64,000 nucleotides of DNA from an uncultured Magnetospirillum sp. (GCF_903853455.1 NZ_CAINTR010000214.1:1-64000); one strand, 5' to 3'; positions 25,184 to 34,798 are shown, counted from the first letter of the stretch. The notes: generated from the sequence alone by a model not told the origin. Translations and numbers: made by a program.

Positions 25184-27682
25184 TCAGGTGGCGCCGCCAG
25201 CCGGCGGGGCCGAACGGATCGGCAGGGTGAAGTGAAAGACGCTGCCCTTCTCCGGCTCCGATTCGACCCAGATATGGCCGCCATGGCGTTCGACGATTCG
25301 CTTGCAGATGGCAAGGCCGATGCCGGTGCCGGGATATTGCTCGCGGGTATGCAGCCGCTGGAACACCTGGAAAATACGCTCGAAATATTCGGCCCCGATG
25401 CCGATGCCGTTGTCGGCCACCGAGAACAGCCACGCGTCGGCCTGACGCTCGGCGCTGACCGCGATCTCGAGGACCCGGTCGGGATGACGGTATTTCAGGG
25501 CGTTGCCGATCAGGTTCTGAAACAGCCGGACAAACTGCGAGCGGTCGGCGGTCACCACCGGCATCGGCCCGATTTCGATCCGTCCTCCCGCTTCGCCCAT
25601 GGCCGTGGACAGGTTCAGCCGCACATCCTCCAGCGCCTCGGCGCCGTCGAACGGAACGAATTCCCGGCCCATCCGGTCGACCCGCGAATATTCCAGCAGA
25701 TCCTGGATCATCCCCTGCATGCGCTTGGCGCCATCGACCAGGAAGCCGATGAATTCGTCGGCGTCGCTATCGAGCTTGCCGCGATAGCGACGCTCGATCA
25801 GCTGGGCATAGCCGGCGATCATGCGCAACGGCTCTTGCAGGTCATGGGAGGTGACGTAAGCGAACTGCTCCAACTCCTTGTTGGAGGCGTCGAGCTTGGC
25901 CAACAGCGTCTGGGTGCGGGCTTCCATCTCGCGCCGCTCGCTGACGTCGCGGCAGATGAACAGCAGGCAAGGCTCGCCGACGACCATGATCTGCTGGACC
26001 GAGACCTGGACGATCATGGTCTGCCCGTCCTTGCGTCGCAGGATCGTCTCGAAATCCTCGACCTGCCCCTCGTCGGCGAGGGTGGCGAGCAGCCGGTCCC
26101 GGTCCTTGGGATCGTCCCACACCCGCAACGCCTTGGCGTCGGTCCCCATGAATTCGGCGCGGCTGTAACCCAAAAAACGGCAGAAGGCGTTGTTGACCTC
26201 CACATAGGCGCCATCGGCCATGGTGGAGATGACCATGGCGTCGGGGCTGCCCCGGAACGCCTTGGCGAATTTGTCCTCGGACTGAACCAGCTTCTGCTTG
26301 TCTTCCCGCGCGGCGGTGATGTCCTCGAAGGTCACCACCAGCCCCGCCGCGTTGCCCAGCGACGACGCATAGCCCCGCACCCAGCGGATGGTCCCGTCCG
26401 GCGCGCAGATCCGCATCTCCTCGGAGATCTGGCCGCCGTCCCGGGTCACCTCGGCCCAGGCCGCCGCCACCCAGGCCCGATCCGCAGACGCCACCACATC
26501 GCACCATTTGTGCCCCAGCAAGGCGTCGCGGCCACGCCCCGTCAGTTCTACCCAGCGGTCATTGGCGTAAACACAGCGTCCGTCGGCCTCGGCCTGGACG
26601 ATCCCCATGGGAGAGCGATCGTTCAGCAGGCGAAAGCGCGCCTCGCTGGCGGCAAGCACCATCTGCATGCGAGAGCGCTCAAGCTGGCGGCGATCCGACA
26701 TCACCGCCAGCCCGATCAGCACCGCCGCCAAGGCCAAGGCCGCCGCCGCATGCGACGCGGCATCCGCCCGCCAATGCCGGAGGCCTGGCCCGGTGGCCAC
26801 CCCCACCGCCATGACCAGCGGATAGGTCTCGAACCGGCGATACGCCACCACCCGCTCGGCCCCATCGGTTCCGGCATGCCCGTGCTGGACGCCGAAAGAC
26901 AGGCCGGTGGCCAAGGCCCGGAACACCTCCCCGTCGGCCAGCGACTTGCCGCGCCACATTTCGGAATCGGGCTCGCGGGCCAGTACGATGCCGTCGTCGC
27001 GAATCAGGGTCGCCCGCCCGCCCGAGGCCGGCACCACCGACCGCAGCGCGTCCTCGAACAGACTGGGATCGATGGCGATTCCGGCCACGCCCTGAAACGT
27101 GCCGGCGGCATTGCGAACAGCGCGGACGGCAAAGATGGAAACCTTGTTCAGTGCCCGGGTCTGAAGCGGGGGCGTGATGAACAACCGCCGGGCGGGATCG
27201 GCGGCAAGGACGGTAAAATACTCACGGTCGCTCACATTGATTCCAACCATGCCCGGCATGGCCCCGGCGGTCACGACCCCTTCCGCGTTGGTCAGGAAAG
27301 CGTTGCGGATGAAAAAGAACTGCTTCATCCGGTTCGACAGCAGGGAACCGAACCCCTCCTGATTCACCCTCCCGTCATCGGGCACTAGGTCCACCATCTC
27401 GGCCAGCACCACGTCGATGCCGCGCATGATGCCGGCGACATACTCCTCCGACACTCGGGCCAAGGCCGTCGACAGGGTCTCCAGATCCGCCACCGCCTCG
27501 CGGTAACTGGTCCAAATCTGCCAGACGGTCAGCACAAGGATGCAAAACACCGCCGAGCCGGCGGTGATCCGCGCGCGCCAGCTGGTTCGCACGCGACCGG
27601 AAGCCTCGGCCGCCGCGAGGGAACCGGATCCGGATTGATCGTGGGTGAAAGGACCATTCATGGAGCCGAAAGCATAAGACAT
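25184..27682 (-). CDS. membrane sensor histidine kinase (Cache-PAS-PAS-HisKA-HATPase)
   Basis: The product is about 832 residues from the ATG at 27682, which has GGTGGGG just upstream; a GTG at 27697 would add five. Order: TM1 (ITAGSAVFCILVLTVWQIW); a periplasmic double-Cache-type sensor with YF/RRLF..PPLQTR signatures; TM2 (AALALAAVLIGLAV); two PAS domains, the first with the WVRGY/EDIT ending and the second with ICRDVSERR; HisKA with phospho-acceptor SHDLQEPLR; then HATPase with N-box NLIGNALKYR, DNGIGIG and GTGIGLAIC. All catalytic motifs are intact. No response regulator is adjacent. It is a close architectural relative of the kinase at 39568-41313. The ligand is unknown; Cache domains usually bind small extracellular metabolites. 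Confidence 0.9.
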   Translation of the reverse strand: MSYAFGSMNGPFTHDQSGSGSLAAAEASGRVRTSWRARITAGSAVFCILVLTVWQIWTSYREAVADLETLSTALARVSEEYVAGIMRGIDVVLAEMVDLVPDDGRVNQEGFGSLLSNRMKQFFFIRNAFLTNAEGVVTAGAMPGMVGINVSDREYFTVLAADPARRLFITPPLQTRALNKVSIFAVRAVRNAAGTFQGVAGIAIDPSLFEDALRSVVPASGGRATLIRDDGIVLAREPDSEMWRGKSLADGEVFRALATGLSFGVQHGHAGTDGAERVVAYRRFETYPLVMAVGVATGPGLRHWRADAASHAAAALALAAVLIGLAVMSDRRQLERSRMQMVLAASEARFRLLNDRSPMGIVQAEADGRCVYANDRWVELTGRGRDALLGHKWCDVVASADRAWVAAAWAEVTRDGGQISEEMRICAPDGTIRWVRGYASSLGNAAGLVVTFEDITAAREDKQKLVQSEDKFAKAFRGSPDAMVISTMADGAYVEVNNAFCRFLGYSRAEFMGTDAKALRVWDDPKDRDRLLATLADEGQVEDFETILRRKDGQTMIVQVSVQQIMVVGEPCLLFICRDVSERREMEARTQTLLAKLDASNKELEQFAYVTSHDLQEPLRMIAGYAQLIERRYRGKLDSDADEFIGFLVDGAKRMQGMIQDLLEYSRVDRMGREFVPFDGAEALEDVRLNLSTAMGEAGGRIEIGPMPVVTADRSQFVRLFQNLIGNALKYRHPDRVLEIAVSAERQADAWLFSVADNGIGIGAEYFERIFQVFQRLHTREQYPGTGIGLAICKRIVERHGGHIWVESEPEKGSVFHFTLPIRSAPPAGGAT

Positions 27683-27780
27683 TCGCCCCACCGCCACAAC
27701 GGCGACAACGGGGGCGACGGCAGGGGAAATCGACCCCGCTTGTCATGGAGCCGGTCGTCGCCATATGCATTCCGTCGCTG

Positions 27781-27810
27781 TTGACCTTATGGCCACCGGT
27801 TCTGTAAAAC
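27781..27810 (+). promoter_or_regulatory. probable sigma-70 promoter of the RND operon
   Basis: TTGACC at 27781 and TAAAAC at 27805 are separated by 18 bases. The operator at 27808 overlaps the -10 end, as expected for a repressed efflux promoter. Confidence 0.5.
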
Positions 27811-27829
27811 CAAACCGTTCAGTTTAGTT
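27808..27829 (+). promoter_or_regulatory. TetR-type operator before the RND operon
   Basis: Arms AACCAAAC and GTTTAGTT flank CGTTCA, with seven of eight positions complementary. It lies between the -10 and the adaptor start codon. The layout and arm length match operators of TetR-family repressors of efflux pumps. No tetR gene is in the window, so the repressor would have to be encoded elsewhere. Confidence 0.55.
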
Positions 27830-27844
27830 TATAGCCGGATCAGG

Positions 27845-29023
27845 ATGATGCCCAGCAAGCCGAACGGGTTTTCCCTTCCTCTGCCCGCGCTCCTGGTTGG
27901 AGCGCTGGTCCTGCTCGGTGTCGCCGCCGGGGTGATGTCCTTCACCGGGTCGTCCTCCAGCTCGGTGCCGGCGGCGGCGGGAGGGCCGCCGGTGACGGTG
28001 GCGACGCCGCTGAAACGCAGCGTCACCGACTGGAGCGAATATACCGGCCAGTTCACCGCGGTGGACTACGTCGAGGTCCGCGCCCGGGTCAGCGGCTACC
28101 TTACCGAGATCCACTTCACCGATGGCCAGCAGGTGGCCAAGGGTGACCTGCTGTTCGTCATCGATCCCCGCCCCTACGAAATCGCGGTGGCCTCGGCCCG
28201 CGCCAAGCTCGACCAGGCGGCCGGCACCAAGGAATTCGCCAAGCGCCAGCTCACCCGCGCCGACGAGCTGCGCCGCAAGGATTTCGTGCCGGAAAGCACC
28301 CTCGACCAGCGGACCGAGGAATCGCGGGGCGCCGGCGCCGGTGCCGAGGCCGCCCGCGCCACCCTGCACGATGCCGAGCTGAATCTCCAGTTCACCCGCA
28401 TCACCGCCCCGGTCTCCGGGCGCATCAGCTCGCGGCAGGTCAGCATCGGCAACCTGGTCAGCGGCGGCCCCAACATCCCCTCGGCCACCCTGCTCACCAC
28501 CATCGTGTCCCAGGACCCCATCTACTTTTCCTTCGACATGAGCGAGGCCGACTATCTGGTGCAGGCACGCCGGGCCCAGGCCAAGCCCGACACCGGCATC
28601 CTGGGCTCCACCGCCCTGATTCGGCTGATGGACGAGGCCGACTGGCCGCATCCGGGCAAGATCGATTTCGTCGACAACCAGATCGACCGGGGCACCGGCA
28701 CCATCCACGCCCGCGCCGTGCTGGCCAATACCGACCGGTCGGTCACCCCCGGCGCCTTCGGCCGGGTGCGCATGGCGGCGTCCGATCCCTACGACGCCCT
28801 GCTGGTCCCCGACACCGCCATCGTCACCGATCAGTCGCGCAAGCTGGTGATGACCGTCAAGGACGGCACCGTCGCCCCCAAGGTCGTCCGCCTGGGTCCC
28901 ATGCAAAACGGCTTGCGCGTGGTGCGGGGCGGCGTCGATCCCGACGATCAGGTCATCATCAACGGGTTGATGCGGGCGCGCCCCGGCGCCAAGGTGACGC
29001 CGCAGCCCGGCAAGATCGAGTAG
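27845..29023 (+). CDS. RND efflux periplasmic adaptor subunit (MexA/AcrA type)
   Basis: This 392-residue membrane fusion protein links the inner-membrane pump to an outer-membrane channel. An N-terminal anchor (LPLPALLVGALVLLGVAAGV) is followed by the lipoyl half-motif (DYVEVRARVSGYLTEIHF, DGQQVAKGDLLFVIDPRPYE), a short helical hairpin (ARAKLDQA through RATLHDAELNLQFTRI), the second lipoyl half (APVSGRISSRQVSIGNLV) and beta-barrel/membrane-proximal domains. ATGs occur at 27845 and 27848; either could be used. It forms an operon with the pump gene 15 bases downstream, and no outer-membrane channel gene follows. Pumps of this type export drugs, solvents or lipids; the substrate cannot be read from the sequence. 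Confidence 0.93.
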   Translation: MMPSKPNGFSLPLPALLVGALVLLGVAAGVMSFTGSSSSSVPAAAGGPPVTVATPLKRSVTDWSEYTGQFTAVDYVEVRARVSGYLTEIHFTDGQQVAKGDLLFVIDPRPYEIAVASARAKLDQAAGTKEFAKRQLTRADELRRKDFVPESTLDQRTEESRGAGAGAEAARATLHDAELNLQFTRITAPVSGRISSRQVSIGNLVSGGPNIPSATLLTTIVSQDPIYFSFDMSEADYLVQARRAQAKPDTGILGSTALIRLMDEADWPHPGKIDFVDNQIDRGTGTIHARAVLANTDRSVTPGAFGRVRMAASDPYDALLVPDTAIVTDQSRKLVMTVKDGTVAPKVVRLGPMQNGLRVVRGGVDPDDQVIINGLMRARPGAKVTPQPGKIE

Positions 29024-29038
29024 GGATCGGAATCCGTC

Positions 29039-32000
29039 ATGCGCCTGTCCCATTTCTTCATCGACCGGCCGATCTTCGCCACCGTGGTGTCGGTGCTGAT
29101 CACCATCATCGGCGGCATCGCCTATTTCACCCTGCCGGTGGCCCAGTATCCCGAGATCGCGCCGCCCACCATCGTGGTCAGCGCCTCCTATCCCGGCGCC
29201 TCGGCCCAAGTGGTCAGCGACACGGTGGCGACGCCGCTGGAGCAGCAGATCAACGGCGTCGAGAACATGCTCTACCTCAACAGCCAGGCCACCGGCGACG
29301 GCAACCTGAAGCTGACGGTGACCTTCGCTCTCGGCACCAATCTCGACACCGCCCAGGTGCTGGTGCAGAACCGGGTCGCCATCGCCACCGCCCGGCTGCC
29401 CGACGACGTCAAGCGCATCGGCATCACCGTGGCCAAGAACTCGCCCGACATGCTGATGGTGGTGCACCTGAACTCGCCCGACGGGTCGCGCGACCAGCTC
29501 TACCTGTCCAATTTCGCCACCCTTCAGATGATCGACGTGCTGGCCCGCCTGGACGGCGTCGGCGACGTGCGGGTGTTCGGCGCCCGCGACTACGCCATGC
29601 GCATCTGGATCGACCCCGACAAGGCGGCGGTCCGCAACCTGACCGCCGGCGAGGTGGTCAAGGCGTTGCAAGCCCAGAACGTCCAGATCGCCGCCGGCGT
29701 GCTGGACCAGCCGCCGGTGCCCCAGCAGGGCGCCTTCCAGTTGTCGGTCCAGACCCTGGGCCGCCTCACCGACCCGGCCCAGTTCGAGGATATCATCGTC
29801 AAGGCCGACCCCTCCGGCCGGGTGGTGCGCCTCAAGGAGGTGGCCCGCGTCGAGTTGGGAGCCCAGGACTACAGCGTCAACGGCTCTCTCAACGGCAAGA
29901 ACGCGGTGCCGGTGGCGATCTTCCAGCGGCCAGGCTCCAACGCCCTGGCCACCGCCGACCGCATCGTCGAGAAGGTCGAGGAGATGTCCAAGACCTTCCC
30001 CTCGGGCGTCAGCTACACCATCGCCTACAACCCCACCCGTTTCATCGCCCAGTCGGTCCACGAAGTCATCAAGACCATCTTCGAGGCGGTGGTGCTGGTG
30101 GTGGTGGTGGTGATCCTGTTCCTCCAGACATGGCGGGCCTCGCTGATTCCGGTGGCCGCCATCCCGGTGTCGCTGGTGGGCACCTTCGCGGTGCTGAGCG
30201 CGCTGGGCTACTCGCTCAACAACCTGTCGCTGTTCGGGCTGGTGCTGGCGGTGGGCATCGTGGTGGACGACGCCATCGTGGTGGTGGAGAACGTCGAGCG
30301 CAATATGCGCGAAGGGATGAACTCCCGCTCGGCCGCCCACCAGACCATGGACGAGGTCGGCGGCGCCCTGATCTCCATCGCCCTGGTGCTGTGCGCGGTG
30401 TTCATCCCGGCCGCCTTCATCCCCGGCATCTCCGGCCAGTTCTTCCGCCAGTTCGCCGTGACCATCGCCGCCTCGACGGTGTTCTCGCTGGTGGTGTCGC
30501 TGACCCTGTCGCCGGCCTTGTGCGCCCTGCTGTTCCGGGGTCACGGCCCCGACGAGCATCACGACGACACCACCTGGACCCGGCCGGTCACCCTGTTCTT
30601 CCGCGGATTCAACCGGGGCTTCGACCGGCTGGCCGGCGGTTATGGCCGCCTGACCCGGAGCGTGGTGCGCAAATCCACCATCATGCTGCTGATCTATGCC
30701 GGACTGATCGGCGCCGCCGGCTTCGAGTTCGTCAAGACCCCCAAGGGCTTCATTCCCGACATGGATCAGGGTTACCTGATCACCATCATCCAATTGCCGC
30801 CGGGCGCGTCGCTGTCGCGCACCAACGAGGTGGTGCGTCAGGCCGCCGACATCATGGCCGCGACGCCCGGCGTCGAGCACATCCTGGCCTTCTCGGGCCT
30901 GGACGGCGCCACCTTCACCAATTCGTCCAGCGGCGCCGCCATCTTCTCGCCGTTGCAGCCGTTCGAGGAACGCTATGCCAAGGGCCTGTCGGCCAATGCC
31001 ATCACCGCCGACCTGCGCCAGCGGCTGTCGGTGATTCAAGAGGCTTTCATCATCACCATCGCGCCGCCGCCGGTGCGCGGCATCGGCACCGCCGGCGGCT
31101 TCAAGATGATGTTGCAGGACAAGGGCGGGCGCGGCCCCAAGGCGCTGGAGGACGTGGCCCTCGACATGGCCGCCGCCGCCAACCAGGTTCCCGGCCTCGC
31201 CGGCATCTTCACCCTGTTCAACACCCGCACCCCCAACGTCTATGCCGATGTGGACCGGGTGCGCGCCCAGATGCTGGGGGTTCCCGCCGACCGGGTCTCG
31301 GAGGCCTTGCAGGTCTATCTGGGATCCAGCTTCGTCAACGAGTTCAACTTCCTGGGCCGGACCTTCCGCGTCACCGCCCAGGCCGACGCGCCGTTCCGCC
31401 TCGACGTCGCCGACATCGCCAACATCAAGGTGCGCAACGACAACGGCCAGATGGTCCCCTTGAGCGCGGTGACCAACTTCCGCTTCGACACCGGCCCCTA
31501 CCGGGTGCCGCGCTACAACCTGTTCCCGGCGGCGGAGATTCAGGGCTCGGCGGCACCGGGCTATGCCAGCGGCTACGCCCTGGAGCAGATGAAGATCCTG
31601 GCCGCCGAACGCCTGCCCGAGGGCTTCGGCTTCGAATGGACCGAATTGGCCCTGCAGGAACTGCTGGCCGGCAACAACGGCTTGCTGGTGTTCGCCGCCT
31701 CGGTGCTGTTCGTGTTCCTGCTGCTGGCGGCCCAGTACGAAAGCTGGTCGCTGCCGGCCGCCGTGGTGCTGATCGTGCCCATGTGCCTGCTGGCGGCGGT
31801 GTCGGGCCTGATCATCCGCGGCATGTCCATCAACATCCTGGCCCAGATCGGCTTCATCGTGCTGATCGGACTGGCGGCCAAGAACGCCATCCTGATCGTG
31901 GAATTCGCCCGTCAGGGCGAGGCCGAGGGCATGGACCGCATCGAAGCCGCCGTCCATGCCGGCCGCACCCGCCTGCGGCCGATCCTGATGACCTCGCTGG

Positions 32001-32218
32001 CCTTCATCCTGGGCGTGCTGCCCCTGGTCATCGGCACCGGCGCCGGCGCCGAGATGCGCCAGAGCCTGGGCACCGCCGTGTTCTTCGGCATGCTGGGGGT
32101 GACCGGCTTCGGCCTGATCTTCACCCCGATCTTCTACGTGGTGATCCGCAAGCTGGTGGCCGGCCACCACGCCCGCGCCGCCGACCGCCACGCGGCGGAA
32201 GAGGCGCGGGGGCGTTGA
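29039..32218 (+). CDS. RND efflux pump permease (AcrB/MexB, HAE1 family)
   Basis: The 1,059 residues are full length for the HAE1 family of proton-driven tripartite pumps. The N-terminus MRLSHFFIDRPIFA is the family signature. The duplicated layout is visible: TM1, a large periplasmic porter domain, TM2-6, then TM7, a second porter domain, and TM8-12. The proton-relay residues are present as the Asp pair in VGIVVDDAIVVVENVER (TM4) and the Lys in LAAKNAILIVEFA (TM10). It is co-transcribed with the adaptor. It would need a TolC-like channel from another locus. Confidence 0.95.
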   Translation: MRLSHFFIDRPIFATVVSVLITIIGGIAYFTLPVAQYPEIAPPTIVVSASYPGASAQVVSDTVATPLEQQINGVENMLYLNSQATGDGNLKLTVTFALGTNLDTAQVLVQNRVAIATARLPDDVKRIGITVAKNSPDMLMVVHLNSPDGSRDQLYLSNFATLQMIDVLARLDGVGDVRVFGARDYAMRIWIDPDKAAVRNLTAGEVVKALQAQNVQIAAGVLDQPPVPQQGAFQLSVQTLGRLTDPAQFEDIIVKADPSGRVVRLKEVARVELGAQDYSVNGSLNGKNAVPVAIFQRPGSNALATADRIVEKVEEMSKTFPSGVSYTIAYNPTRFIAQSVHEVIKTIFEAVVLVVVVVILFLQTWRASLIPVAAIPVSLVGTFAVLSALGYSLNNLSLFGLVLAVGIVVDDAIVVVENVERNMREGMNSRSAAHQTMDEVGGALISIALVLCAVFIPAAFIPGISGQFFRQFAVTIAASTVFSLVVSLTLSPALCALLFRGHGPDEHHDDTTWTRPVTLFFRGFNRGFDRLAGGYGRLTRSVVRKSTIMLLIYAGLIGAAGFEFVKTPKGFIPDMDQGYLITIIQLPPGASLSRTNEVVRQAADIMAATPGVEHILAFSGLDGATFTNSSSGAAIFSPLQPFEERYAKGLSANAITADLRQRLSVIQEAFIITIAPPPVRGIGTAGGFKMMLQDKGGRGPKALEDVALDMAAAANQVPGLAGIFTLFNTRTPNVYADVDRVRAQMLGVPADRVSEALQVYLGSSFVNEFNFLGRTFRVTAQADAPFRLDVADIANIKVRNDNGQMVPLSAVTNFRFDTGPYRVPRYNLFPAAEIQGSAAPGYASGYALEQMKILAAERLPEGFGFEWTELALQELLAGNNGLLVFAASVLFVFLLLAAQYESWSLPAAVVLIVPMCLLAAVSGLIIRGMSINILAQIGFIVLIGLAAKNAILIVEFARQGEAEGMDRIEAAVHAGRTRLRPILMTSLAFILGVLPLVIGTGAGAEMRQSLGTAVFFGMLGVTGFGLIFTPIFYVVIRKLVAGHHARAADRHAAEEARGR

Positions 32219-32250
32219 CAGGAAGAAACTGTAAGGACGGGTAGGAAAAA

Positions 32251-32272
32251 CCAACCCCGCATAGGCGGGTTT
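32251..32272. terminator. possible bidirectional terminator between convergent units
   Basis: CCCGC and GCGGG pair around ATAG, with AACC/GGTT extension on the minus strand. There it is followed by GGTTTTT, and on the plus strand by TTTG. It lies between the end of the RND operon and the end of the motor-pair operon. Confidence 0.4.
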
Positions 32273-32347
32273 GCAGAATTGCATAAGAGTCTGGAACCAT
32301 TCCGAGGTAAATATGCTGCAGCGCAACATCGCCCCTCGGAGGGTTCC

Positions 32348-32470
32348 ATGTATCTCCTGATCGAATTGTTCTCATCGCTCATGGCCCATCTGGGCCGCGC
32401 CTCCGTCCCGGCCAAGCCGGACGCCACCGCCGCCGGCTACCACGTCTCCCCCGACGCCATCCTGTCGTGA
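32348..32470 (+). CDS. predicted small protein, 40 residues
   Basis: This short frame is supported by a strong GGAGGG five bases before the ATG. The N-terminal half (MYLLIELFSSLMAHLG) would form a hydrophobic or amphipathic helix; the rest is polar. It sits between the convergent RND and motor-pair operons. I recognise no family. Such a good ribosome binding site in a gap argues for real translation, but the length makes this uncertain. Confidence 0.4.
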   Translation: MYLLIELFSSLMAHLGRASVPAKPDATAAGYHVSPDAILS

Positions 32471-32503
32471 TTTCCCCTTGATGGGGAGGGGCGAAGGCGG
32501 GGC

Positions 32504-33547
32504 CTATTTCTGATCGAAGCGGATCTCGATGCGGCGGTTCTTGGCGTAGGCGGCTTCGCTGTCGCCGGAATCCAGCGGCTGGAACTCGCCGAAGCCGGCC
32601 GCCGCCAGCCGGTCCTTGGGAACGCCGTTGGCGGCCAGGGTGCGCAGAACCGTGATGGCCCGCGCGGTGGACAGCTCCCAATTGGACGGATAGCGCCCCG
32701 AGGTGATGGGGCGCTTGTCGGTATGGCCGTCGATGCGCAGCACCCAGTTGATGCCCTTGGGCATGGTCGCGGCGATATCCTTCAGGGTGGCGGCAAGGTT
32801 GCGCACCTGCTGGATGCCCTCGACGCCCAGTTCGGCCGAGCCGGTGTCGAACAGCAGCTCCGACTGGAACACGAAGCGGTCGCCCTCGATGCGGATGCCG
32901 GGACGGTCGCCCAACACCTTGCGCAGCCGCCCGAAGAACTCCGAGCGGTATTTCTGCAACTCCTCGACCTTGCCGGCCAAGGCGACGTTGAGGCGCTTGC
33001 CCAGATCGGAGATCTGCGCCTTCTGCTCCTTGTCGCGGGTCTCCGAGGCGTCCAGGGCGGCGGCGATGCGGGCCAGCTCCTGCTTCATGGCGTCGATCTG
33101 GCGGTTGAGCAGGGCGACCTGGGTACGGGCCTCGTCGGAGACCTTGCGCTCGTCGGCCAGCGCGCCTTCCTTCTCGCCCAGGGTCTTGTCCATGGCGGCG
33201 ATCTTGGCTTCCAACTCGTCCTTCAGCGCCATCAGGGCGGTGACATCCTGCCCCAGACCGGCGGCCCAGGCCTCGATCCGGTCGCGGTCGGCCTTGCTCG
33301 CCACCAGTTCGGCCTGCAACGCCGCGTTGGCCGCCTTCTGCATGTTCAGGGACTCGGCCAGGGTCGCCATCTGGCGCCCCAACTCGTCCAGCGCCTTCTG
33401 CCGGCCCGACAGCGCCTGACCCAGGAAATACTGGGCCAGCACGAACACCATCAGCACGAAGACGATGACCATGATCAGCGTCGCCAGGGCATCGACGAAG
33501 CCGGGCCAGATGTCGATGCTGCGGCGGGCGCGGCGGGACAGCGGCAT
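32504..33547 (-). CDS. MotB/OmpA-like peptidoglycan-anchored motor subunit
   Basis: The product has 347 residues. A short cytoplasmic N-terminus is followed by one TM helix carrying a conserved acidic residue (FVDALATLIMVIVFVLMVFV, D19), the position used for ion translocation in MotB-type stators. Then comes a long coiled-coil of about 160 residues (rich in Glu, Lys, Ala, Leu and Asp) and a C-terminal OmpA/MotB domain with LLFDTGSAELG, RIDGHTDKRPI and NRRIEIRF. It starts two bases after the stop of the ExbB/MotA-like gene, so the two form one operon and very likely one ion-driven complex. The long helical linker between membrane and peptidoglycan domains is unlike classic MotB or ExbD. Confidence 0.85.
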   Translation of the reverse strand: MPLSRRARRSIDIWPGFVDALATLIMVIVFVLMVFVLAQYFLGQALSGRQKALDELGRQMATLAESLNMQKAANAALQAELVASKADRDRIEAWAAGLGQDVTALMALKDELEAKIAAMDKTLGEKEGALADERKVSDEARTQVALLNRQIDAMKQELARIAAALDASETRDKEQKAQISDLGKRLNVALAGKVEELQKYRSEFFGRLRKVLGDRPGIRIEGDRFVFQSELLFDTGSAELGVEGIQQVRNLAATLKDIAATMPKGINWVLRIDGHTDKRPITSGRYPSNWELSTARAITVLRTLAANGVPKDRLAAAGFGEFQPLDSGDSEAAYAKNRRIEIRFDQK

Positions 33548-33549
33548 GG

Positions 33550-34689
33550 CTATCGCTCCAGCGGCTCGTCGGCGATGGCGGCGATGGTGCGGGCCAGCAG
33601 GCGGATTTCCGAGCGGAATTCCGACACCAGCTCCTGGCGGCTGGACACGGTCTCGTCCACCAGCCGCTTCAGCGAGCCGTCCATCCCCCGGATATGGTTG
33701 CGGGTGGTCTCGTCGATGCCGCCGGTTCCCTCGACCAGCCGCGCCATCAGGGCGCGGGTCTCAAGCTGGCCCTCGCCCAGTTTCAACAGCAGCGACTGCT
33801 CCGCCCGCATGTGATCGGTGAGGGTCGACAGCTTCTCCGCCAGTTGGGTCATGGACGTGGTGACGCTGCCGCGATTGTCCTCGCCCCGGCTGATCACCCG
33901 TTGCAGGTTGTCGAGGCTGTCGGCGGTCTGCTCCAGCAGCGCCTGGATATAGGCCGGCACCGATTGCTGCTGGTCGTCGCCCAGGGTCACCGGGCCGCCG
34001 GTGCCGCCAATGCGGGTCTGGCCGGCCAGCCACTCTTCCAGTTCGTTGTAGAAGGCGTTCTGGGCCTGCCCCGCCTGGAGGTCGAGGAAACCCAGCGCCA
34101 GCGACCCCGCCAGACCGAACAGCGAGGTGGAGAACGCGGTACCCATGCCGTTCAGCGGCTTGGCGAGGCCGGCCTTGAGGCCTTCGAAGGCGGCCGCCGG
34201 ATCGTTGCTGCTGACCGCCAGCGATCCGATCACCTCGCCCACCGAGCCCACCGTCTGCGACAGGCCCCAGAAGGTGCCGAGCAGGCCGAGAAAGATCATC
34301 AGTCCGACCACGTAGCGCGACAGGTCGCGCTGCTCGTCCAGCCGGGCCGCGATGGAATCCAGCACCGAGCGCAGCGCCATGGCCGACAGGTTCATGCGGC
34401 CCTGGCGGTCGCCCAGCATGCTGGCCATGGGCGCCAGCAGACGCAGCTGCCCCGACAGGGCCGGCTGGCCCCGCCGCCAGCTTTCCAGCCACTCCACTTC
34501 GGGACGCAGCAGCAAGACCTGACGGAAATTCAGCACGATGCCGGCCAGGAAGACGCCGTAGATCAGCCCGTTCAGCGGCGGATTGTGGGAAAAGGCCTGG
34601 CTCAGCCCGTCATACAGGAAGACCGCCACCGCCGCGACGGCGGCCAGGAACGCGGCCATGCGAAACAAGAAGCGGTTGGGTCGGGTCAT
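33550..34689 (-). CDS. MotA/TolQ/ExbB-like motor subunit with a long C-terminal tail
   Basis: From the ATG at 34689 it has 379 residues; the upstream extension to a TTG at 34776 is not supported. Two N-terminal hydrophobic helices (AAFLAAVAAVAVFLYDG and NGLIYGVFLAGIVLNF) come first. Next is the MotA/ExbB core with the hallmark GLLGTFWGLSQTVGSVG and the last TM around GTAFSTSLFGLAGSLALGF. A cytoplasmic tail of about 150 residues (helical, polar, with QETADSLDNLQR-like segments) follows, longer than in ExbB. Such tails occur in ZorA of the Zorya defence system and in other non-flagellar motors. It is coupled to the MotB-like gene downstream. Confidence 0.82.
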   Translation of the reverse strand: MTRPNRFLFRMAAFLAAVAAVAVFLYDGLSQAFSHNPPLNGLIYGVFLAGIVLNFRQVLLLRPEVEWLESWRRGQPALSGQLRLLAPMASMLGDRQGRMNLSAMALRSVLDSIAARLDEQRDLSRYVVGLMIFLGLLGTFWGLSQTVGSVGEVIGSLAVSSNDPAAAFEGLKAGLAKPLNGMGTAFSTSLFGLAGSLALGFLDLQAGQAQNAFYNELEEWLAGQTRIGGTGGPVTLGDDQQQSVPAYIQALLEQTADSLDNLQRVISRGEDNRGSVTTSMTQLAEKLSTLTDHMRAEQSLLLKLGEGQLETRALMARLVEGTGGIDETTRNHIRGMDGSLKRLVDETVSSRQELVSEFRSEIRLLARTIAAIADEPLER

Positions 34690-34798
34690 GGCGAGGGCGC
34701 TCGGTTGAGTCAGAGGAAGCCGACGGGAAATCCTGATGGGCGATTGTGGCCATTCAAGGGCGGCAGGGACAGCCAAAAGTTATGCCGGAAACGACAAA

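Noticed and set aside
27824..32329. 1,501-residue open frame on the minus strand
   Set aside because: It lies exactly antisense to the RND adaptor and permease genes, is His/Gly/Gln/Val-rich nonsense, and arises from GC-rich codon bias.
32504..34689. Zorya defence system
   Set aside because: Only the ZorA/ZorB-like motor pair is present; no helicase/nuclease or ZorC-type gene lies within 5 kb either side.
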